A DNA stretch of 23,755 nucleotides. Origin: an uncultured Collinsella sp. (GTDB lineage Bacteria; Actinomycetota; Coriobacteriia; Coriobacteriales; Coriobacteriaceae). The DNA is taken from NCBI GenBank assembly GCA_900550355.1, contig URRT01000006.1, positions 1-23,755 on the forward strand, given 5' to 3'. Each line of letters begins with the position of its first letter. The stretch's first letter is position 1. The translations under genes were made by a program, and so were the position numbers. This document shows positions 14,245-21,069 of this stretch, in pieces. The notes below the pieces were generated by a model that did no database searches, was not told where the DNA came from, and was given only the letters and a program-made list of their open reading frames with translations.

Positions 14245-15258
14245 TTAATAACGCTCAAAGAAGGCAAGCGCGTTGTCGCTGCAGAGCTTCTGCATCACGG
14301 TCTTGCCAAAGTGCTTGGAGAGCATGTTCTGGAACTCGGGCATCATGCTGGCATCGGAGAGGAAAGCGGGCACAGTGGCGCCGTCCCAGTCGCCGCCGAG
14401 CGCGATGACGTCCTCGCCGCCCAGGTCGAGCCAGTGCTCGATATGTGCCGCCAGCTGGTCGAAGGTGACGTCTGCGGCGGTCTTGTCGGTTGCGTCGTTG
14501 GAAAGGAACTCGCTGCAGTAGTTGAGGCCGACGATACCGCCCATGTCGCGAATGGTACGGAACTGGTCGTCGGTGAGGTTGCGCTTGACGCCGCAAACCG
14601 CACGGGAGTTGGAGTGGCTGGCGACGAAGGGGCGCGTGGCGTGGGCGACAACCTCGTCAAAGCACTCATCGTTGAGGTGGGAGACGTCGAGTATCATGCC
14701 GGCGTGCTCCATCTGCGTAAGTGCCTCGATGCCGGTGGCGGTGAGGCCGGCGTGGGTGTCGTGGCCGCTCGCGAGCGGTCCCTGCGCGTTCCAGCTGAGC
14801 GATGACATGAGTACGCCCAGGCTCTTGAGCACCTCGATCAGCGCGGGGTCCTCGGCAAAGAACGTGGCGTTTTCGATGGTGTGGATGCAGGCGACCTTGC
14901 CGTCTTTGAGCGCAGGGCGAATGTCAGTGGCGCTGCGTACGTTGACCATGCGGTCGTGGTTGAGCATTGCCTGGCCGCTCATGTGCGCCATGATCTGTGC
15001 TTGGAAGCGCGCGGCGTGGGCGGTGGGAATCTCGTCGGGGACAAACGTGGCGAAGCACTGCGCCCACGGCGTGTTGTCGATCTTTGCGAGCGAGATGGCG
15101 CAGGCGTTGCTCTCGATGAGGTCGAAATCTTGCGGATGCGTTTCGTCGCCGGGGAAATAACCGTCGGTGCCGGCGGTAAAGCGCAGGTCGAGATCGAGTG
15201 TGGCCCAGCCGATGCGGTCGGCGGTGTCGCAGTGCAAGTCAAATACGGGATATGCCAT
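14245..15258 (-). CDS. Membrane dipeptidase family (M19) zinc dipeptidase
   Basis: 337 residues, within the usual M19 range. These amidohydrolase-fold enzymes cut dipeptides, including D-amino-acid-containing ones. Zinc ligands are visible in order: HxD in FDLHCDTADRIGW (H9, D11), bridging Glu in CIHTIENATFF, His in LDVSHLNDEC and His in VASHSNSRAVCG. The catalytic-site Asp is in ALGGDWDGA. There is no signal peptide, so despite the family name it is probably cytoplasmic. ATG 15258 is preceded by GGAGG; the in-frame ATG at 15288 lacks a site and is rejected. It is transcribed divergently from the FKBP gene. It could serve peptide salvage. Confidence 0.93.
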   Translation of the reverse strand: MAYPVFDLHCDTADRIGWATLDLDLRFTAGTDGYFPGDETHPQDFDLIESNACAISLAKIDNTPWAQCFATFVPDEIPTAHAARFQAQIMAHMSGQAMLNHDRMVNVRSATDIRPALKDGKVACIHTIENATFFAEDPALIEVLKSLGVLMSSLSWNAQGPLASGHDTHAGLTATGIEALTQMEHAGMILDVSHLNDECFDEVVAHATRPFVASHSNSRAVCGVKRNLTDDQFRTIRDMGGIVGLNYCSEFLSNDATDKTAADVTFDQLAAHIEHWLDLGGEDVIALGGDWDGATVPAFLSDASMMPEFQNMLSKHFGKTVMQKLCSDNALAFFERY

Positions 15259-15378
15259 GGTTCCTCCGGTTGCAGCGTTTCTTTGCAAACTGTCTTTGAA
15301 TTGTATGACTAGGGTATAGTTAGCGCCATATGTTCATGGCGGCCCGCGTTGTGCGCCGCCCTTATTACGGAGGTTACC
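15259..15378 (+). promoter_or_regulatory. Divergent promoter region between dipeptidase and FKBP genes
   Basis: TATAGT at 15315-15320 is a reasonable -10 for the plus-strand gene, but no good -35 lies at 16-18 bases; TTGAAT (15296-15301) is too close. A small hairpin GGCGGC (15338-15343)/GCCGCC (15355-15360) lies in the leader before the GGAGG ribosome site. Promoter assignment is weak. Confidence 0.35.
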
Positions 15379-15807
15379 ATGTCCAACCAGGGCAAGAAGG
15401 TCAAGACCCATTATCGCGGCACGCTCGACGACGGCACGCAGTTCGATAGCTCCTACGATCGCGGCGAGCCGTTGGAGTTCACCTGCGGCGCCGGCCAGAT
15501 GATCAAGGGCTTCGACGCCGCTGTTGTCGACATGCAGGTGGGCGAGAAGAAGACCGTGCACATTCCTGCTACCGATGCCTACGGCGAGCACAACCCCGAG
15601 ATGGTCCTGACCTTCCCGGCCGAGCAGGTTCCCAATATCGAACAGATCGAGAAGGGCATGAAGCTCTTCCTGTCCACGCCCAGCGGCATGCCCGTCCCCG
15701 CCGTGGTCATCGATGTGACGCCCGAGGCTGTGACGCTCGACGCCAACCACGAGCTCGCCGGCAAGGACCTCAACTTTGATATCGAGCTCGTCGAGGTCGA
15801 GGACTAG
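15379..15807 (+). CDS. FKBP-type peptidyl-prolyl isomerase, SlyD-like
   Basis: 142 residues. FKBP half-domain with KKVKTHYRGTLDDGTQFDSSY, the LEFTCGAGQMIKGFDAAVVDMQVGEKKTV segment by its key residues G-x-G-x-x-I-x-G-F-D, then the inserted-in-flap chaperone domain around AYGEHNPEMVLTFP...PAVVIDVTPEAVTLDANHELAGKDL, which marks the SlyD branch. SlyD proteins combine prolyl isomerase with chaperone activity and, in E. coli, feed nickel to hydrogenase through a His-rich tail. This protein ends at VELVED-like acidic residues with no His tail, so that nickel role is doubtful. ATG 15379 has GGAGG. The UreE-like gene starts right after its stop. Confidence 0.92.
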   Translation: MSNQGKKVKTHYRGTLDDGTQFDSSYDRGEPLEFTCGAGQMIKGFDAAVVDMQVGEKKTVHIPATDAYGEHNPEMVLTFPAEQVPNIEQIEKGMKLFLSTPSGMPVPAVVIDVTPEAVTLDANHELAGKDLNFDIELVEVED

Positions 15808-15810
15808 TTG

Positions 15811-16389
15811 ATGTCCGTGGACCTGGTAGCTACGGAGCGCTTGGGAAATCTCAACGACCCGTCCTATGAACTCCTGCTTCGCCGGGAGCTGGGCGGTGTC
15901 TTTGAGGTTGACGAGCTGCTGCTCGATTGGGACCAGGCTGATGCGCGCCTGTTTGTGGGCGTGACGGAGCTGGGGCGCACGGTGAATGTCCGGCTGGATG
16001 CCACTGATGGCGAGCGTCTTGCCGACGGTGACGTGCTCGCTGTCGACCGCACGGGCACGGTGCCCGTAGTGGTTGTCGTACGCCTGCGCAGCGCCGAGGT
16101 CTATTTGGTCGAAGTCGACCGCATGGATCCGATTGTGCTCGCACATGCGTGCTGGGAGATCGGCAACATGCATGCGCCGCTCTTCCGGGGTGACTCGGAT
16201 GATTATACCGTGCGCATGTATACGCCGGTGCAACCGGTTTTGGGTCGCATGCTCCGGGGTATTGGGGGCGTTCGACTCTCGGTGGTCACACGCGAGCTCG
16301 ATGCCAGTCGACGCTTTGCATCGAGCGCGGCGGATGTTGTTGTGAGTATGGCTCCAGACTTTACGATCGTAAAGAAGGCGCGCGGCTAA
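15811..16389 (+). CDS. UreE-like nickel metallochaperone homolog, orphan
   Basis: 192 residues. The two-domain UreE layout can be recognised: an N-terminal beta domain (DLVATERLGNLND... VNVRLDATDGERLADGDVLA) and a C-terminal metal-binding domain. The latter holds AHACWEIGNMHAPLF (matching the UreE A-x-x-x-G-N-R-H-x-P-L block with its metal-binding His), YTPVQPVLGRMLRGIGGV and a following VVTRELDASRRF. The His-rich tail of some UreE proteins is missing. ATG 15811 follows the FKBP stop by three bases; TTG 15808 is an alternative. No urease structural or ureDFG genes are in the window, so the client is unknown; another nickel enzyme such as a hydrogenase is one possibility. Confidence 0.72.
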   Translation: MSVDLVATERLGNLNDPSYELLLRRELGGVFEVDELLLDWDQADARLFVGVTELGRTVNVRLDATDGERLADGDVLAVDRTGTVPVVVVVRLRSAEVYLVEVDRMDPIVLAHACWEIGNMHAPLFRGDSDDYTVRMYTPVQPVLGRMLRGIGGVRLSVVTRELDASRRFASSAADVVVSMAPDFTIVKKARG

Positions 16390-16400
16390 CGTGCGTATGC

Positions 16401-16448
16401 GTAAGACGGACTTTGAGAGGCAACTATTCAAAGTCCGTCTTACTTTTG
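16401..16448 (+). terminator. Rho-independent terminator after the UreE-like gene
   Basis: GTAAGACGGACTTTGA (16401-16416) pairs perfectly over 16 bp with TCAAAGTCCGTCTTAC (16428-16443), 11-base loop, then TTTT (16445-16448). It ends the FKBP/UreE-like transcript and shows that the HAD gene starts downstream of it. Confidence 0.9.
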
Positions 16449-16471
16449 ATGAGATGCTTTGGGGGAAGCAT

Positions 16472-17269
16472 ATGGGTCTTGAGGGAATCAAACTGATCGC
16501 CTGCGATTTGGATGGCACGTTGCTGCATCCGGGGGAGCGCGAGCCGCGTTCCGAGGCCTTTGAGCTCATCGATGAGCTGCATCGTCGCGGTATCGTGTTT
16601 ATGCCGGCGAGCGGCCGTCAATATGCGAGCTTGCGCTACCTGTTTGCCCCGGTGGCAGACGAGCTTGCCTATGTGTGCGAAAACGGCGCCCTCGTCATGA
16701 GCGAGGGGCGTGCCGTCGTCAAGCGCTCTATGGAGCGTGATTTGGCGATGGATATCGCGAATGCCGTGGTCGCCTATCCCCATGCCGACGTGACACTTTC
16801 GTGCGAGGGGCACCTCTACACCATAAGCGGCAACGATGCGTTTGTTGACCACCTGCGCTATGAGGTCCACTGCGATGTGGCGGTGGTCGACCGTCCCGAG
16901 GACATTGACGAGGGTGTCATTAAGATTGCGTTTCAAACGCCCGAGACAGAGCAGCCGGCGGCGCTGGAGTATTTCGAGCGCCTCTTTAGCGACCGTGTCG
17001 ACGTGATGACGTCGGGAACCGAATGGACCGATTTTATCGGCTTTGATTCGGGCAAAGGGTCCGCGCTTGCCGATTATGGTTGCGCGCTGGGGATCTCACC
17101 TAACGAAATGATGGCGTTTGGCGATAACGAAAACGATCGCGACATGCTCAACGTGGTGGGCCATCCCTATCTGATGGAGAGCTGCAATCCCAGCATGCGC
17201 GGTGTCAATGACCGTGTCCGCTACGTGCGCACGGTCGAAGAAGAGCTGCGTCGTCTACTTGCTGAGTAG
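16472..17269 (+). CDS. Cof-type HAD-IIB phosphatase
   Basis: 265 residues, typical for Cof/YbjI-like sugar-phosphate or flavin-phosphate phosphatases. Motif I is IACDLDGTLLHPG with nucleophile and acid Asp, motif II is PASGR, motif III Lys lies in GFDSGKGSAL and motif IV is MAFGDNENDRDML. The cap domain between about 85 and 190 is the type IIB kind. ATG 16472 is preceded by GGGGGA; an upstream GTG at 16391 would require translation through the terminator stem and is rejected. Substrate cannot be read from sequence. It converges on the Fur-family gene with 14 bases between stops and no clear shared terminator. Confidence 0.93.
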   Translation: MGLEGIKLIACDLDGTLLHPGEREPRSEAFELIDELHRRGIVFMPASGRQYASLRYLFAPVADELAYVCENGALVMSEGRAVVKRSMERDLAMDIANAVVAYPHADVTLSCEGHLYTISGNDAFVDHLRYEVHCDVAVVDRPEDIDEGVIKIAFQTPETEQPAALEYFERLFSDRVDVMTSGTEWTDFIGFDSGKGSALADYGCALGISPNEMMAFGDNENDRDMLNVVGHPYLMESCNPSMRGVNDRVRYVRTVEEELRRLLAE

Positions 17270-17283
17270 GCATGTCCCAAAAT

Positions 17284-17664
17284 CTACCTACAGTTGGGGC
17301 AGAGGCCCTCGAAGATGGTGTAGTGCGAGGTGACGTTCCAGCCGATTTGCTCGGACGCCTTGGCGTCGAGCTGGGCATCGAAGGGGAGCGGTACGTCGAT
17401 GACGCGGCTGCACGAGGTGCAGATGATATGCGCATGCGGCTCGATCGTGCGATCGAAGCGGCTGCCGCCCGGCGTCTTGATGGAGAGGATCTCGCCGGCG
17501 TCGGCTAAGAGATTGAGATTGCGGTAGACCGTACCGCGGCTGATTTTGTCATCCTGCGCGCGCACGGCGTTGTAGATCTCATCGGCGGTGGGGTGGTTAT
17601 AGCTTTGGCGCACGGCGTCAAGAACCAGTTTCCGCTGCTTGGTGTTTCTTCTTTGCACCGCCAT
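17284..17664 (-). CDS. Fur-family metalloregulator (PerR/Fur-like)
   Basis: 126 residues, slightly short for the family. A winged helix (about 10-75) includes HPTADEIYNAV and ISRGTVYRNLNLLADAGEI, the family recognition helix. The dimer domain has PHAHIICTSCSRVIDV, giving the HxH metal ligands and first structural CxxC, and the very C-terminal CPNC is the second. This CxxC...CxxC pattern with ISRGTVYRNL is closest to PerR-type peroxide sensors, though Fur or Zur are possible. GAGG precedes ATG 17664. The upstream region has a loose dyad TTAG...CTAA (about 17722-17738), a possible autoregulatory site. Confidence 0.92.
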   Translation of the reverse strand: MAVQRRNTKQRKLVLDAVRQSYNHPTADEIYNAVRAQDDKISRGTVYRNLNLLADAGEILSIKTPGGSRFDRTIEPHAHIICTSCSRVIDVPLPFDAQLDAKASEQIGWNVTSHYTIFEGLCPNCR

Positions 17665-17725
17665 GCGCCTCGCCTCTTTTCTATCAACGGTCGTAGGTAA
17701 ATGATACCGTATTTAGCACACAATA

Positions 17726-18127
17726 CTAATAACGAGGACTGAAACCATCTTCGCTGGTAAGCGCGGCGCGGATTTGTGCGTCCTCGAGGCGAAAACGTAT
17801 GCCCATTCGCTCATAGGAGGCATGGAGCGCCTCGAGGTGAGACAGGATATTCGCAGGCGCGCCTTGTACCTCCATTTCGACCGAACCGTCTTCCATATTG
17901 CGTACCCAGCCGGTGAGTGTGTGCGTCTGTGCGAGATTGGTGTTGGTAAAGCGAAAGCCGACGCCCTGGACTTGGCCCTCCCACCGCAGAAAATAGCGCT
18001 GCGGAGCGTTTTGAGTGGCTGCGTCGCTTGCTAGCACGGTAAGCCTGCGTCGCAGCTCGAGCTCAACGCCAGACGGTTTTTGAGGCTCTCGATTGATGCC
18101 GGAGAAGAACTTGTCAAAAAAGCCCAT
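17726..18127 (-). CDS. acyP: Acylphosphatase with N-terminal extension
   Basis: 133 residues, against about 90 for the family. Residues ~43-130 form the acylphosphatase domain: RWEGQVQGVGFRFTNTN with catalytic Arg in GFRF, then GWVRNMEDGSVEMEVQG with catalytic Asn in VRN. It hydrolyses carboxyl-phosphate bonds such as acetyl-phosphate. The first ~42 residues (MGFFDKFFSGINREPQKP) are an added segment, amphipathic at its start, of unknown use. It starts 2 bases after the stop of the oxidoreductase gene, so the two are co-translated. The window also encodes an acyl-phosphate pathway, but 10 kb away; a functional link is only a possibility. Confidence 0.92.
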   Translation of the reverse strand: MGFFDKFFSGINREPQKPSGVELELRRRLTVLASDAATQNAPQRYFLRWEGQVQGVGFRFTNTNLAQTHTLTGWVRNMEDGSVEMEVQGAPANILSHLEALHASYERMGIRFRLEDAQIRAALTSEDGFSPRY

Positions 18128-18129
18128 CG

Positions 18130-19236
18130 CTAGGCCTGCTTGACTGAATCGGCGGGGAAGGTAATGCCGGCCTGCTGACGCACGGCATCCATGATGCGCA
18201 GCGAGACGAGCGTGACATCGCGGTAGTGGCCGAGCTCATGGCGTCCCGCCGGGGTCTCCCAGATCTCTTCCTTAACGTTATCGATGCCTCCGATGGCGGT
18301 GATAAAGTCTGCGAGTTCGTATTCCATAGTGTTGCTTGACTTGGGAAGGTCGAGCGCGCGGCCGTTGTCGTCCTGTTCGCGCGGTGCCTCGGTCGCCGAG
18401 CCGCGTACGACGTCGCCGCGATAGTCGATGCGGACGTTGCGGGGCGTGGACAGATGGTCGATCTGGATAGTGCCACGCTCGCCTTCGATCTGCGAGGGCA
18501 GCAGGTCATTCGTAATTTTGGAGTGCGCGAGCTCGACGGAGATACGGCCACCGCCGTAGCTGGCGAGAATGGAACCGCAGCCGTCAATGGGGCCATGGGT
18601 GAGCTCTTGCGTTGAGGGGTCGAGCAGTGTGGCCATGCTGGTGAGACCGGAGGGCATGCCGAAGATCTCGACCATGGGCTCAACGGTATAGACGCCGATG
18701 TCCATGAGGGAACCCGATGCCATATTGCAATCGAAGATATTGGTGGTGCGTCCCGCGAGAATCTCGTTGTAGCGCGAGGAATATTTGCCAAAGCGCAGTG
18801 AGGCGCGGCGGATGGGGGCAATCTCGCCCAGGGCGTCCTCGACGGCGTGGAAGGCGGGATCGTGGAGGGGACGCATCGCCTCGAGGGCCACGACACCTGC
18901 TGCCTCGGCAGCGCGGAAGACTTCCAGCGCCTGCGCTTCGGTGGCGCAGAAGGGCTTCTCGACGATGACGTGCTTGCCGCCGGCGATGCAGGCGAGCGCC
19001 TGCTCGTGATGGAGCGCGTTGGGGCTGCCGATGTAGACGGCATCGACGTCGTCGGCGGACGCGAGCTCGTCGAGTGCGGTGAAGTTGCGTTCGCCGCCGT
19101 GCTCGGCGGTAAAGGCGGCACCGCGATTGGCATCGCGTGAAAGCGTGCCCACAAACGCGGCTTGATCGTTGGCATTGACGACCTGGATAAAGTCGTCGGT
19201 GATCATGGATGTGCCGATAGTCGCTATACGCAGCAT
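18130..19236 (-). CDS. Gfo/Idh/MocA family NAD(P)-dependent oxidoreductase
   Basis: 368 residues. The N-terminal Rossmann fold starts MLRIATIGTSMITDDFI and continues with YIGSPNALHHEQALACIAGGKHVIVEKPF by its key block EKPF (catalytic Lys region). The C-terminal alpha/beta domain has GSLMDIGVYTVEPM with the D-x-G-x-Y motif near 180. Family members oxidise or isomerise sugars, inositols and related alcohols; the precise substrate cannot be told. ATG 19236 is preceded by AAGGGGG; a longer in-frame extension on the same strand crosses the RNase H gene and is not real. It is operonic with acylphosphatase. Confidence 0.92.
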   Translation of the reverse strand: MLRIATIGTSMITDDFIQVVNANDQAAFVGTLSRDANRGAAFTAEHGGERNFTALDELASADDVDAVYIGSPNALHHEQALACIAGGKHVIVEKPFCATEAQALEVFRAAEAAGVVALEAMRPLHDPAFHAVEDALGEIAPIRRASLRFGKYSSRYNEILAGRTTNIFDCNMASGSLMDIGVYTVEPMVEIFGMPSGLTSMATLLDPSTQELTHGPIDGCGSILASYGGGRISVELAHSKITNDLLPSQIEGERGTIQIDHLSTPRNVRIDYRGDVVRGSATEAPREQDDNGRALDLPKSSNTMEYELADFITAIGGIDNVKEEIWETPAGRHELGHYRDVTLVSLRIMDAVRQQAGITFPADSVKQA

Positions 19237-19309
19237 GCGTCCCCCTTGCGTTGTTTGGTCTACAGGATGAGTGTAGCGCGTGGGGATATAAAGCTGCGCG
19301 AAAACGCTA

Positions 19310-19795
19310 TTACAGGTCGCTCTCGTTAAAGCCGGCGTCGATATCGAGGTTGGCTCCGTCGGCCGCGGTGGTGGCGAGCTCGTCGCAGCGCTCATTGAGC
19401 TCGTGGCCGGCATGCCCCTTAACCCAGATGAACTCCACCTTATGCTTGCTCTTTGCGGCAAGCAGGCGCTCCCACAGGTCGCGGTTCTTGACGGGCTGCT
19501 TGTTGGCAGTTTTCCACCCGCGCTTTTTCCAGCCGTCGATCCAGTGCTTGTTGAAGGCGTTGACGACGTATTGCGAATCGGAATGGACCTCGACCTCGCA
19601 GGGGCGGTTAAGTGCCTCGAGCGCCACGATGACCGCCATGAGCTCCATGCGGTTGTTAGTGGTCTTGGCGTAGCCACGCGAAAGCTCGGAGGTGAAGGTC
19701 TTGCCGGCGGGGGTGGTGTACTTGAGCACGGCGCCGTAGCCGCCGCGTCCCGGATTTGATCGGGCCGAGCCGTCGGTATAGATGATGACCTTCAC
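19310..19795 (-). CDS. rnhA: Ribonuclease HI
   Basis: 161 residues. It removes RNA from RNA-DNA hybrids, including replication primers and R-loops. All four active-site acids are seen: Asp in IIYTDGSARSNPG, Glu in NNRMELMAVI, Asp in VHSDSQYVV and Asp in NERCDELAT. The basic handle of E. coli RNase HI is partly present as DGWKKRGWKTANKQPVKNRDLW. The start is GTG 19795, with AAGGA upstream and the protein beginning VKVIIYTDG; an ATG at 19846 would add a poor N-terminus. It lies downstream of the LysR gene on the same strand, 63 bases away. Confidence 0.95.
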   Translation of the reverse strand: MKVIIYTDGSARSNPGRGGYGAVLKYTTPAGKTFTSELSRGYAKTTNNRMELMAVIVALEALNRPCEVEVHSDSQYVVNAFNKHWIDGWKKRGWKTANKQPVKNRDLWERLLAAKSKHKVEFIWVKGHAGHELNERCDELATTAADGANLDIDAGFNESDL

Positions 19796-19858
19796 ATGGT
19801 TCCTTTCGTTGGGTACGCTTCGTGTGAGTGACCATTGTAGCGCCATGCCCGCCGCGGG

Positions 19859-20797
19859 CTAGCAATCTACGATTTCTACCCCGTCTTCCGACAGCTGGTC
19901 GGCATGGATGATGCGGTTGAGCTCGTCGAGGTATTGCCGCAAGAGAGGAGAGGGCTTGCGCTCGTCGTGCATGATATATCCTACGTGCATCGTTGGGGCG
20001 TCTGCTAACGGGATCGATGCCATACCCCACTGCATTTCATTGGAAAGGACACCGGTCGACAGGGTGTAACCGTTCGACGTGATAAGTAAGTTAGTAAGTG
20101 TTCCGCGGTCCGAGATTCGTATGTTGCGGTCGCAAGGGATATAGCTAAAAGGTTCCTCGGCGTAATAGAAGGAGTTTGAGGTTCCCTGCTCAAAGCTGTA
20201 GCGCGTATAGGGCGTGAGGTCGGCAAGGGACAGCTGAGGGCGGCGTGCGAGCGGGTGGCGTTCGCTAACGAAGACGTGGACCGTCGCGTCGAAGAGGGGA
20301 TGGAAGCTTGCGCGGGCATCGGCGAAGGCCTTCTGCAGAACGCGGGCGTTAAAGTCATCCAGGTACAGAATGCCGATATCGCTGCGAAATGCGCGGACGT
20401 CGTCGATGATCTGCGAGGTGGTGGTCTCGCGCATGATGAACTCGAACTTACTGTCGCGGCAGCGCTCAACGACGTTGACAAAGGCCTCAACCGAAAACGC
20501 GTAGTGCTGGGCCGAGACGGCAAGGCGCGCCTGGGGTGTGCCGCCGTCCTCGTAGCGTGCCTCGAGCATGTCGGCCTGCTCTACGACCTGGCGCGCATAG
20601 CCCAATAGCTCGGTGCCGTCGTTGGTGAGCGTGACGCCGCGGCTGGAGCGCGTAAAGATCTCCAGATGGAGCTCCTGTTCCAGGCTTTTGACAGCGTTTG
20701 AGATGTTGGACTGTGCCGTATAAAGGCGCTGGGCTGCGGCGTTGATCGATCCGGACTCTGCCACGGCGATCAAAAAACGAAGTTGCTGGAGGGTCAT
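19859..20797 (-). CDS. LysR-family transcriptional regulator
   Basis: 312 residues. The winged helix-turn-helix occupies about 1-60: MTLQQLRFLIAVAESGSINAA by its start MTLQQLRFL, then AQSNISNAVKSLEQEL as recognition helix and IFTRSSRGVTLTNDG. The remainder is a periplasmic-binding-like effector domain (from RLAVSAQHYAF). ATG 20797 has AAGGA 8 bases upstream; ATG 20806 would overlap it. It is divergent from metY, whose promoter has a perfect dyad, so it most likely controls metY and itself, with a sulfur or methionine-pathway metabolite as effector. Family and position support this; no direct evidence. A palindrome GATAGCTATC (20813-20822) lies just upstream of its own start. Confidence 0.93.
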   Translation of the reverse strand: MTLQQLRFLIAVAESGSINAAAQRLYTAQSNISNAVKSLEQELHLEIFTRSSRGVTLTNDGTELLGYARQVVEQADMLEARYEDGGTPQARLAVSAQHYAFSVEAFVNVVERCRDSKFEFIMRETTTSQIIDDVRAFRSDIGILYLDDFNARVLQKAFADARASFHPLFDATVHVFVSERHPLARRPQLSLADLTPYTRYSFEQGTSNSFYYAEEPFSYIPCDRNIRISDRGTLTNLLITSNGYTLSTGVLSNEMQWGMASIPLADAPTMHVGYIMHDERKPSPLLRQYLDELNRIIHADQLSEDGVEIVDC

Positions 20798-20857
20798 CGG
20801 CGCCATCCTTTCGATAGCTATCTAAAAAACCGATAACAAGTTAGCGCTTTTAAGTGA

Positions 20858-20886
20858 TTGACCGAGCAAAACAATGCTCGTACTAT
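20858..20886 (+). promoter_or_regulatory. metY promoter with operator dyad in the spacer
   Basis: -35 TTGACC (20858-20863) and -10 TACTAT (20881-20886) are 17 bases apart. The spacer almost exactly holds an inverted repeat, CGAGCA-AAACAA-TGCTCG (20863-20880), the size of a LysR or repressor half-site pair. Transcription would begin near 20893, leaving a leader of about 177 bases before metY. Confidence 0.7.
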
Positions 20887-20941
20887 TCAAAACACACAAA
20901 GGCGGTAGGTAATTAAGCCAACCACGAGAACGGGATGCGAA

Positions 20942-20988
20942 AGGAGGCCCGCATATGAATTGCTTGCCAAGACGAATGCCGGGCTCCT
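20942..20988 (+). promoter_or_regulatory. Stem that can hide the leader-peptide ribosome binding site
   Basis: AGGAGGCCCG (20942-20951), which contains the Shine-Dalgarno core of the 17-codon leader frame, can pair with CGGGCTCCT (20980-20988) inside that frame, 9 bp with one bulged G. Ribosome movement through the leader would open it. A following small stem CGCC-CGTC-GGCG (20994-21005) ends at the leader stop codon. No intrinsic terminator is evident; the T-rich tract lies at 21030-21050. Confidence 0.5.
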
Positions 20989-21008
20989 GTTTGCGCCCGT
21001 CGGCGTGA
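20955..21008 (+). CDS. Candidate 17-residue leader peptide in the metY 5' UTR
   Basis: The frame encodes MNCLPRRMPGSCLRPSA and ends in TGA. It has a perfect ribosome site, AAAGGAGG (20940-20947), 7 bases before ATG, better than that of many real genes here. It holds two Cys (positions 3 and 12) and a second Met (position 8), matching the sulfur pathway of the downstream gene. Leader peptides rich in Cys regulate sulfur genes in actinobacteria by ribosome stalling (established for mycobacteria and relatives). Being so short, chance cannot be excluded. Confidence 0.55.
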   Translation: MNCLPRRMPGSCLRPSA

Positions 21009-21069
21009 TCAGGAGACAGCGACTTACTTCTCTCTTTTTATTTACTTTTGTTCGATCAAGGAGATCATC

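Noticed and set aside
15334..16569. 411-codon open frame on the minus strand
   Set aside because: Antisense to the FKBP, UreE-like and HAD genes and crosses their terminator; no ribosome site or motif.
19237..19677. N-terminal extension of the Gfo/Idh/MocA gene to an upstream start
   Set aside because: The extension is Ser/Pro/Thr/Arg-rich, lies antisense-frame over rnhA on the same strand, and the ATG at 19236 has a clear AAGGGGG site and the Rossmann start.
20887..21069. SAM riboswitch or T-box in the metY leader
   Set aside because: Neither the SAM-I/IV core nor the T-box AGGGTGGAACCGCG sequence is present; the short peptide frame explains the structure better.
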